Shown: positions 57,011 through 64,000 of the stretch, in pieces | Layout of the letters: every line of letters starts with the position of its first letter | Numbering within the stretch: the first letter of the stretch is position 1 | NCBI RefSeq assembly: GCF_947507565.1 | Contig: NC_089181.1 | Location: forward strand, 3,295,614-3,359,613 | Origin: Oscarella lobularis | Taxonomy: Eukaryota; Porifera; Homoscleromorpha; Homosclerophorida; Oscarellidae | Direction: 5' to 3' | DNA: 64,000 bases | Translations under genes and position numbers: made by a program | The notes under the pieces: generated by a model | What the model was told of the DNA's origin: nothing | Seen by the model: only the letters and a program-made list of their open reading frames with translations | The model's database searches: none

Positions 57011-59354
57011 ATGGGGAAGAAAAGTCGACGTCCTCGACAGAAAAGCGCAAAGCAGACCTATAGGCCCGATCCAGACATTGTTAAGCTCGTAGATGGACTT
57101 CTGAAAGGTGAGGCTCCTTTAGAGGGACCCCCGGCACCTCGACTCGCATTCGCGCTCCAGCGTGCGTGGAAGCGACGAAACGAGAACCGCCAAAGACGCC
57201 GAAGGAGCAGTGGGACGATTTCGTCGAAATACGAAAGCATTTGGACGAGCTCGAAGCGAAGCAAGGGACAGAAGCGGAAGATGGTAAGAAAAAACGTCGA
57301 AATCGTCGTCGCGAAGTTCGAATGCAAGCGTAGGACTCGATGAGAGGCCGGCGCGATCGGAATGCGTCGCGCCGTTTCGCGATTGGTTGACGGCGAACGG
57401 AGCGGAAGTGCAAGACGTAAGTTCATTAATAATAATAATCATCCAAATGATTTGTTTCCAAGGTTACTTTTGAAGAAATTCCCGGACGTGGATTTGGTGT
57501 CAAAGCTCTAAAGCCGCTTGAAGTACACTGTACATACAGGAATGATTTATTTTAACGAGTGACGTCACTTTTATATAGAAACATGAACTCTTTTTCTCTA
57601 TCCCATATAAATTGATGATGACAAGCGTTTGCGTGAAAGAATCGTCTCTAGGTGAAAAATATATAAATTACTATTGATTTCTTATTTATTTTTTTTCAGG
57701 TCCTCTCGTGAAAAATGATCGACTGCTACAATCGCTACCTAGCGCCGCTCTTTCGCTGTATCTTCTCGCCGAACGCTGGAATCCGGACTCATTTTGGCGA
57801 CCCTACATCGACATGCTACCCAAGATGTACACAATTCCCCTCTTCTATAGCGTTGACGAGGTCCGGATGCTCGAAGGAAGTCCCGTCTATTTGGAAGTGC
57901 TGAATCAGAATCGATCCATTGCACGACAATACGCGTATCTGCATCAAATGATCTATAGTCACCCGGATGCAAAAAACGTCGTTCTATCGCAGAAACCGTT
58001 TAATTACGTTGATTTCAAGTTAGGGGGAGGGGAGGGAGAGATCCCTTTGTATATTTGGGGTTTTTTCTTCTTAGATGGGCTGTTGGTAGCGTTTTGACGA
58101 GACAGAATAGTATACCCATACGGGACGGTGATGCTGGCTTTTCTATTGGACTCATTTCGGCGTGGGACATGTGCAATCACGCCAATGGAGCCGTAAATCA
58201 TTATAATAGATAAATGAATATGTATAAATCGTGTTCTTTCTCGCGGCAGATCACGACGGACTACAAGGAAGAGGAGAAGGCGTGCAAATGCTATGCTATG
58301 AATGACTATGAAGCGGGATCTGAGGTACAGTAGCCCTTCTTAGATACGCGCTAGCAACGCAACGTAACTTCTCTTTGATTGGCCACTTGCCTTTGTGACA
58401 TCACCGCTCTCCTTGACCATATTTGGATTAAGTTACATCCCTCTTCTCTTGATTAGTTGCTTGCCTTTGTGACATCACCACTCTAATTTAATTACAGGTG
58501 ACCATGTTCTATGGGACGAGAACGAACGCGGAGTTTCTTCTCAATCAGGGTTTCGTCTACAAAGGCAATGAACACGATCGAATGAGACTCAAACTCGGTC
58601 AGTCGCGATAGTATAGGCGCTAGACAGTCTAATTAATTATAATATTTATTTATTTATAAGGAGTCAGTAAGAATGATTCGTTGTTTGCCATGAAAGCCGA
58701 GATACTTTCGCGTCTGGACATTCCAACGTGAGAAAAACGAAAAAACTTTTAATTAATAACTGACTCTGAATTTTTAGGTCGGCAATTTTTTATATCTACG
58801 ACTCCGTCGCTGCGCCGTTCACGTCCCAGCTAATGGCATTTCTTCGCGTCTTTTGCATGACTCACGGTGCGCGTTTCCGTTTCCCGCCTTGAAAACGAAA
58901 CTGTGACGCCTTCTGACCTGTGTAGATGAACTGAAAGCGAAACTTCAGGGTTCAGAGGAAGTCGTTCAAATGCTGATGGGTCCTCGTGGGATCGTGAACT
59001 TTGAAAACGAAACCAAAGCGCTGGATTTCATACAGACACGGTTAGTAGCATTTTTAATTATAAATTAATGTATTTATTTATTTTTCTATCAAGGTGTTTG
59101 CTCTTGTTGAAGCAATACAAGACATCAATCGAGGTAAGGAAATAATTAAGAGTATTTTTTAATTAATTAATTAAAAGGAGGACAATGCGTTATTGGCTAA
59201 AGAGGAAACGTCGATTTCTTCAAAAGAAATTGCCAAGCTGCTTATCGGTGAAAAGACCGTCTTGCATCAAGCCATTTCGTTTGTAAGAGCTCAAAAGGAA
59301 GCGTTGGAGTCATATTACAAAGCGAGACAAGAGGATGAAGCGAATTCAAAATAA
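57011..59354 (+). CDS. SETD3: SETD3, actin-histidine N-methyltransferase
   Basis: Spliced gene of about 13 exons. The start MGKKSRRPRQKSAKQTYRP matches the conserved MGKKSR N terminus; in-frame upstream codons back to 56843 are ignored for that reason. It continues PKEQWDDFVEIRKHLDELE, FEEIPGRGFGVKALKPLE and LLAERWNPDSFWRPYIDML. The SET core has SAWDMCNHANGA (substrate and cofactor motif) and FYGTRTNAEFLLNQGF. The Rubis-type C-terminal domain begins LGVSKNDSLFAMKAEILSRL and ends SYYKARQEDEANSK. The family methylates His73 of actin. The protein stops right after the helical domain and lacks the long acidic tail of vertebrate SETD3. An intron (58327-58497) holds two copies of the palindromic-element core. 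Confidence 0.93.
58362..58486. repeat. Palindromic element copies 4a and 4b in SETD3 intron
   Basis: Two direct copies of TTGATTGGCCACTTGCCTTT plus GTGACATCACC (about 58375-58406) and TTGATTAGTTGCTTGCCTTT plus GTGACATCACCA (about 58451-58482) are separated by CATATTTGGATTAAGTTAC. They share the core found in introns of PRORP and the rhamnosidase gene but are in direct rather than inverted arrangement. Confidence 0.8.
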
Positions 59355-59461
59355 CTAACGGAAATTCTAATTGAAAAGAAATCAATCATTATTATTATTA
59401 ATCGTTATCGTTTGGTTTCTTCGCGCAACGAAGGTACATAGTGGCTAATTTTTTTTGAACG

Positions 59462-59749
59462 TCATCTTGCCTTCTTCCGGGAAACGGGTGACGCGTCGTA
59501 ATAATCGTCTTCTCGTCGGCTCTCTGCTCTTTCGACGGCGCGAATCGTTGTCGCGATGAGGTCCCCGTACCACCACCAAGCGAATCGAATGGCAAGGAGT
59601 AGAGCGATGAGAAGCGCGACGCTGAAAACGCAAAGAGACACTTGAAGACGGGCGTGCGGATCGTCCCAGTCCGGTGGACCGTCCGAGAACCAAAGGTAGT
59701 GGACAAGGGTGTCGAATCCAGTTGAAATGCAATCTGAATTGCTGCACAT
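59462..59749 (-). CDS. Small single-pass membrane protein, unrecognised
   Basis: Intron-less frame of 95 residues starting MCSNSDCISTGFDTLVHYLW. One strong membrane helix (VSLCVFSVALLIALLLAIRF, residues about 38-57) is followed by WWWYGDL and a basic, charged tail ending SPVSRKKAR. I do not recognise a family. Support comes from the clean hydrophobic helix, the head-to-head start 64 bases from the next gene and its fit between two real genes. A longer overlapping minus-strand frame (59445-59786) is less protein-like. Confidence 0.6.
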   Translation of the reverse strand: MCSNSDCISTGFDTLVHYLWFSDGPPDWDDPHARLQVSLCVFSVALLIALLLAIRFAWWWYGDLIATTIRAVERAESRREDDYYDASPVSRKKAR

Positions 59750-59813
59750 TTTGGTTTTTGAATGTTTGCTTAGCGCGCGCTCTCACTAACTTGCCGCATG
59801 CGTGTTTCGAGCC
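59750..59813. promoter_or_regulatory. Bidirectional promoter, small membrane protein / Cys-pair protein
   Basis: A 64-base gap between divergent ATGs. It is GC-rich in the middle (TAGCGCGCGCTC) and has no TATA box. Confidence 0.4.
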
Positions 59814-61010
59814 ATGGGCGATCGGGACGAAGAAACGGGCTCGAAAGAGGAAGCTCTCGGTAGTTCACTTACTCAAGTTGTTGCCTTTGATCGAGACGAG
59901 AATTCTCTAGACAAATCGGGAGAGAAAAGAAAACGAAAGCACAGTGCCGAAGAAAAAGACGACCAAACGCAGGTATCTCTTCATTCTCCACACGAATCAC
60001 AACAGAAGACGTTTCTTCAATAGGAGACGCATCCTTACCAACAATATCTAGACGAAAAGACGAAGAAAACGAATCAAAAAGTGAGAAATAATTAAAACAT
60101 CACGTGACCATATAATTTTTCTCAGGACAAATCAGCATCATCTAAAGGAGAAGAAGATAGCGCTGCTTCGACGGCGACAGCTTCCGCGTATCCGGTGTCG
60201 TTGACTGGTTCATGTCCCACGTGTCATTCCGCCGATGTTACATATATTATTGTCACGCCCAAGGGTGAAGAAGACGCCGAGCTACCTCCTCTGTTAGAAA
60301 AGCTCATAGAGAAAGGCAGAGCCGTGAAAATGAATGAGCCCGATAGTGAGACCATTTGATTAAATAATTAATTAATTAATATTTTTTCTTAGCGAGTCAA
60401 GAAGTCCCTTCGTTTCAGTGCGTCAAATGTGGCTATGGATTCAATCTCGATTGGACGGCAACGAGCTTGGAATCCATATTCAATGTGACGTCAGAGGGCG
60501 AAGATAAACTCCCAATCGCAACAAAGCCAACAACAAAGCCATTGGAATCCGAAACCAAGCAGAAACCGGAAGTAGTAGTGCCAGTGTAAGATTAGGAAAT
60601 ACTGTATGGGTCATCGTGTCACGTGACTATTTATCCTTAGTCCTGACGATGAAGCTTCTTCTTCTTCTTCTTCTTGGTATGGGCAAGCTGCATACGGGCA
60701 ACAAGCGGAGGCTGCTACATCGACTTATCCACAGTTCACTAGACAATATGAAGAGTATAATATCCCCGGGAATTTTAATGTTTTGACAGGGAAATTCCAG
60801 CGTTTGTCTAACGATCAACATTGGACGGATAGGGGACTTCCCACTGATCGAGATGCAAGGCAACTCGCTCATTTCATGAACGTCAATCTCGTGGATCAGG
60901 AACCGAAGCGGAAGCAATTTAAACCGACGGCGAAGCAGATTCAACGATTCAAGAAGGAGAAGGAGGAGAAGAAGAGAAAGAAATTGCTTCAAACATACGC
61001 GGATTATTGA
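59814..61010 (+). CDS. Lysine-rich protein with paired CxxC motifs, unrecognised
   Basis: Spliced gene of five or six exons. It starts MGDRDEETGSKEEALGSSLT and includes a nuclear-localisation-like stretch (GEKRKRKHSAEEKDDQ). A CPTCHSADVTYIIVTPKG segment and, one exon later, FQCVKCGYGFNLDW could together bind one zinc ion as a zinc-ribbon-like unit with a long inner loop. The last exon reads YNIPGNFNVLTGKFQRLSND, TDRDARQLAHFMNVN, then a lysine-rich helix (AKQIQRFKKEKEEKKRKK) and ends LLQTYADY. Composition suggests a nuclear RNA-associated protein, but I cannot name a family. The start is at 59814; an upstream in-frame GTG is not needed. Confidence 0.75.
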
Positions 61011-61310
61011 GAAATACACTCTTGTTGTGACGTCATCGCGTAGACACTGTACTCTAATAAGTATCACATGATCTCCACTTGGATTACACTTGTGACGTCA
61101 TCTAGGTAATTAATTAATTATCATATGATCTCGGGTTCATTGATAATCTGATTATACTTGTGACGTCACGTAGGCTCTAGTTATCACGTGATCTCCACGC
61201 GGATTATTGATTGGTTACTCTTGTGACGTCATGTAGGTAATTAATTAATTATCACATGATCTTTGATTACACTTGTGACGTCATGTAAGCTCTAGTTCTT
61301 CTTCTAATCT
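61011..61310. repeat. Tandem array of TGACGTCA-containing repeats
   Basis: Five TGACGTCA palindromes (starting at about 61028, 61093, 61161, 61224 and 61276) lie 52-68 bases apart, each in a CTTGTGACGTCA context (the first is CTTGTTGTGACGTCA). They are interspersed with ATCACATGATCTCC-type and GTAATTAATTAATTATCA motifs. The array fills the convergent spacer between the Cys-pair gene and GPATCH11. Confidence 0.85.
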
Positions 61311-62310
61311 CTAGTCGTGAATGTCTTTACTTTTTCCGGGGCACGATTGATCCATGTCTTCAACATCTGGATTATTATATAAGATAAGTCCATGTTTATT
61401 AATTATTTATTTACCTTTATACTGAATGCCGCACCAGATGCAGTAGCAGTGCTTGTCCCGTATGTAGTCTGTGATGTCTTCTAATTGCTGAGGTAACTAG
61501 ATATTGACGATATTGATTGAATTCCAGGAGAGAGGAACTACTTACTTCCGGTTCAGCCAACTTCTCGTAGTCCTCCTTTTTGTCTCTTCCGGTCACGGAA
61601 GCTGGCCAGTACCATTCCTCGACGTGAGTTAAGTTCTATTAGGAGATATTTGCAAATGAACTTTGTATCTCTAATTTGTTCTTTTCACCTTTGCCTGGTC
61701 CAACTCCCAGCACGCTCGCTGACTTTTCTCGACGTCTCTTTCGATTTCAACGTCGCTATACTTGCTGCTCATTCGTCGAAGAAAATCCCCGCGATTCATC
61801 TCGTCGACTTTGACCTTCGTCTCAGCGACAGCGGACGTGAGACGAGCCTTTAAAGTGGCCCGCTTTTTCGCCTCACTTTCACGGCCAACACCACCCCGAT
61901 CTAATTAAAAAAATAATATATAAATATATATGTTTATATGTATAGTACCTGTTTTGATTTTTACTGCGACAGGTTGTGCTCTCCCACCCCCTGACAAAAA
62001 AACGTTAATTTAATTTTTTAATTGAATTTGAGGATTTCTTTCTACCGTCTTTGCCTAATCCCATTCCCTTCACGTAACCCATTTTTTCCAAGAGTGCATA
62101 GCCCTTGTTGTCGCTTCCAATTTCTTTTACAAGTCCCTCGTCGCGTTTCTCTTTTTCGATCTGTTTTACGGGTTTTTTCGTTTCTTTTTGGCGCCGTTTC
62201 GTCTCCTCTTCGATCTTTCGCTTTCGTGCGACTCTCTTGTCGAAAACGAGTCCCGGGCGAGTGTCGACGGCCAAAAAGGCACTGGACATGTAGTCGTCGT
62301 CTTCTTCCAT
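61311..62310 (-). CDS. GPATCH11: G-patch domain-containing protein 11
   Basis: Spliced minus-strand gene of about six exons. It starts MEEDDDYMSSAFLAVDTRPG, the conserved GPATCH11 N terminus (an upstream Met at 62322 is also possible). It continues with a charged helix, then the G-patch (NKGYALLEKMGYVKGMGLGK, where GYxxGxGLG is the hallmark). Later exons encode SQRACWELDQAK, HVEEWYWPASV and QQLEDITDYIRDKHCYCIWC. The C-terminal CxxC segment (CYCIWCGIQYKDVEDMDQSC) may bind zinc, and the end is CPGKSKDIHD. G-patch proteins activate DEAH-box RNA helicases; vertebrate GPATCH11 is nuclear and kinetochore-associated. It is divergent from aftiphilin with 95 bases between starts. Confidence 0.92.
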
Positions 62311-62405
62311 CCGGGCGTCCATAAACGTTATCCTGGACGTCGAAATCGAGAAGGAGACCGTTCTTAGCGAAATTACGCTGCCCGACAGCCGAACCGAGCT
62401 CGGAC
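62311..62405. promoter_or_regulatory. Bidirectional promoter, GPATCH11 / aftiphilin
   Basis: A 95-base gap separates the divergent start codons. No TATA box is seen. Confidence 0.45.
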
Positions 62406-64000
62406 ATGTCTGACGACGAGTTTGGAGATTTTGCCGGCTCGTCGTGGGTCGAAACCGACTCTCGAACGAGGAAAACGATGGAAGACGAATCGTCTCTTGC
62501 AGAATTGCAGAAAAACGACGCAGGAGCTTCTTCCAATACGAATTCGATCTCCGCCGAGGTTGAAAAGGCACCAGAGTTCGCGAAGAAAACGACGGAGAAT
62601 AATGACTTCGCCGATTTTGGGGATTTTAGCTCGGGAATCGGAGAAAATGAAAATTTCACTTCTACGACGACAGATCCCAATGAGGAAGTTGGAAAAATCG
62701 CGTTTGGAGACTTTTCCGCTACTTCGACGTCCCTGGAGACTCATTTTACTGAAAACACGGAAGTAGTCTCTTCCAAGGACGACTTTGGAGAATTCGGAAA
62801 TTTTTCCACAACAACAATAACAACATCTGATAATGGATTTGGTGATTTTAGTTCAAAAATAGCTTCAGATGACAACAATAGAGAAACGACGACATTGGAG
62901 GAATCTCCCCAGGGGCTAGGCGGAAATGACGACGACTTTGGCACGTTTGGAGACTTTGCGTCTTCTTCAGAATCGGCAGCCGATTTCGGAGATTTTAGTG
63001 ATAGACAAACGGCTTCCTTTGGTCAATTCGCTTCGCCTCCGCCTCCGCCGTTGCAGTCAAAAAGCCGGGAGCTCTCTTTTGATGAGCAAATCAAGGCGTC
63101 CTTCGATATTCATAATCTAAAGTTAGGAAGGATGGATAAAACTAGGCTGAAGATAACAAGGCGAGTGTCTTAATTAATTAATTCGCTATTGTTTATATAT
63201 GTATTGTAGTATTTGGAGTGCGTTGAAAACGGCTAGCAATACGCTGGGAAGTCGCTTTGATCTGGAGACCAGTCAGTCGGGCCAGCACCTATTGAATGTC
63301 TTACACATTGATATTCATAGCGTGGTTCGTATTTGGGGTCTTTTTTGGGGGGGGCGTTTTTTTATTGTTTTATTTTTTAGTTGTCTCCTGGGTTCGGTGG
63401 TCTCGCTCTTCCGTCGTTTGGAGAGTCCTACGTAGGTTTTCTTCTTCTTCTTCTTCTTTTTTAGAGTTTTCTTATTGTAGCTGTCTCCAACGTGGGAAGG
63501 GGGCTGCGTTCAGTTTCCTTCCGATTCGACGCTGCTTGACTTTACGTCATCGGAGTCCGTCGCATCTCCCGTATGTATGATTTCATTGTCTATTGAATGA
63601 GTTGCGCACGTGCATTGTTTTTAGAATCCCGTGTTTCAGGAACAAGTGCCTAAGGAGTCGTCATTGAGTATAGAGATATTTGATTCTTATAAATTTGATT
63701 CTATTGTTTTTCTTCTAGACAATGCTCCGTTTGATTTGGATTTCTTTACGGGATCTCCTGCAATTCCGGGAACGCCAACAGGTACAATCCGCTTATTTGG
63801 GGGAGCTCAATGATTAATTTTTTTCTCAGGCCAAAGCCAAGGCTCGACGCTCGCGAATTCGGATTTGCTAGCCCTGGGATTATTTTCTGAAGATTCGATG
63901 ATGGAAGTGACGCGACAGGAAGCGATTTCAGCGGCGCCGAAAGGGTCCGACAGCTTTGCTAAAATTTTCGAGAATCTTCCCCAGCACAAGGCGAAAGGGG
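62406..64000 (+). CDS. AFTPH: Aftiphilin-like clathrin accessory protein (partial, runs off right edge)
   Basis: Starts MSDDEFGDFAGSSWVETDSR. The first large exon (to about 63162) is disordered, rich in Ser/Thr/Asp and repeats acidic-Phe motifs (FGDF, DFADFGDFSS, DFGEFGNF, DFGTFGDF), which bind gamma-adaptin/GGA ear domains. Later exons read IWSALKTASNTLGSRFDL, HLLNVLHIDIHSV, APFDLDFFTG and LANSDLLALGLFSED, matching the C-terminal clathrin-binding half of aftiphilin. In the family the protein works with AP-1 and clathrin in trans-Golgi and endosome traffic. The end of the gene lies beyond 64000. Exon edges after 63440 are approximate. Confidence 0.85.

Noticed and set aside
56843-57343. Upstream extension of SETD3 in the same frame
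   Set aside because: The extension overlaps the ABHD12 3' end, and the family N terminus (MGKKSR) begins at 57011.
14440-61310. CRISPR-like repeat arrays
   Set aside because: The repeats are degenerate, lack unique evenly sized spacers and lie in animal introns or spacers.
1-64000. Bacterial or viral origin of any segment (the GH78 gene was the main suspect)
   Set aside because: All recognisable genes, including GH78, contain spliceosomal introns and match animal families; no viral or plasmid genes were seen.

Overview
This window is a stretch of animal nuclear DNA. The genes are split by many very short GT-AG introns (mostly about 40-120 bases), are packed closely on both strands, and are recognisable as orthologues of metazoan genes. 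The intron-poor, moderately GC-rich coding style, the (TTAA)n-rich introns and the gene set (a full usherin, an animal-type PLAT lipoxygenase, a myristoylated globin, a rhamnosidase fused to a rhamnose-binding lectin) suggest an early-branching animal with a compact genome. My best guess is a homoscleromorph sponge (Oscarella/Corticium type), but this is inference. Nothing looks bacterial, viral or plasmid-borne.

Layout. 1-11.8 kb: ATAD1/Msp1-type AAA ATPase (+), an FN3 protein (+), spastin (+), ARL2 (-) and RPS6KC1 (+). 11.8-13.9 kb: a GC-rich zone without a secure gene, carrying a broken copy of the RPS6KC1 3' end. 13.9-18.8 kb: PLAT lipoxygenase (+), a single-exon coiled-coil gene (-) and CFAP95 (+). 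19.0-35.4 kb: a complete usherin (USH2A) gene (+), from signal peptide to a C-terminal PDZ-binding motif. 35.4-36.2 kb: a nested fold-back repeat. 36.3-40.2 kb: GH78 alpha-L-rhamnosidase with a SUEL lectin domain (-). 40.4-44.8 kb: SLC35F6 (-) and SPTLC2 (+). 45-49.2 kb: globin, GSTZ1 and PRORP, all (-). 49.3-53.5 kb: POMT2 (+) and GINS1 (-). 53.5-56.9 kb: ABHD12 (+), with a PH+PTB docking-protein gene nested antisense in its largest intron. 57.0-61.0 kb: SETD3 (+), a small membrane protein (-) and an unrecognised Cys-pair nuclear-type protein (+). 61.3-64 kb: GPATCH11 (-) and aftiphilin (+, running off the right edge).

Architecture. Seven head-to-head gene pairs have 10-218 bases between start codons, and convergent pairs have as little as 40 bases between stop codons, so promoters and terminators are shared. 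Several introns use GC-AG splice sites. A family of short palindromic elements with a common core (GATTGGNCGCTTGCCTTTGTGACATCAC, split here as GATTGGNCGCTTGCC + TTTGTGACATCAC) sits in introns of three different genes.

The genes are mostly housekeeping: membrane and protein quality control, microtubule severing, sphingolipid synthesis, tyrosine catabolism, mitochondrial tRNA processing, O-mannosylation, DNA replication and clathrin traffic. Two blocks are of special interest: a ciliary neighbourhood (CFAP95 plus usherin plus an unrecognised coiled-coil gene sharing the CFAP95 promoter) and the rhamnosidase-lectin fusion. All gene models were spliced by eye from reading frame, splice signals and family similarity; exon edges are approximate where not stated.
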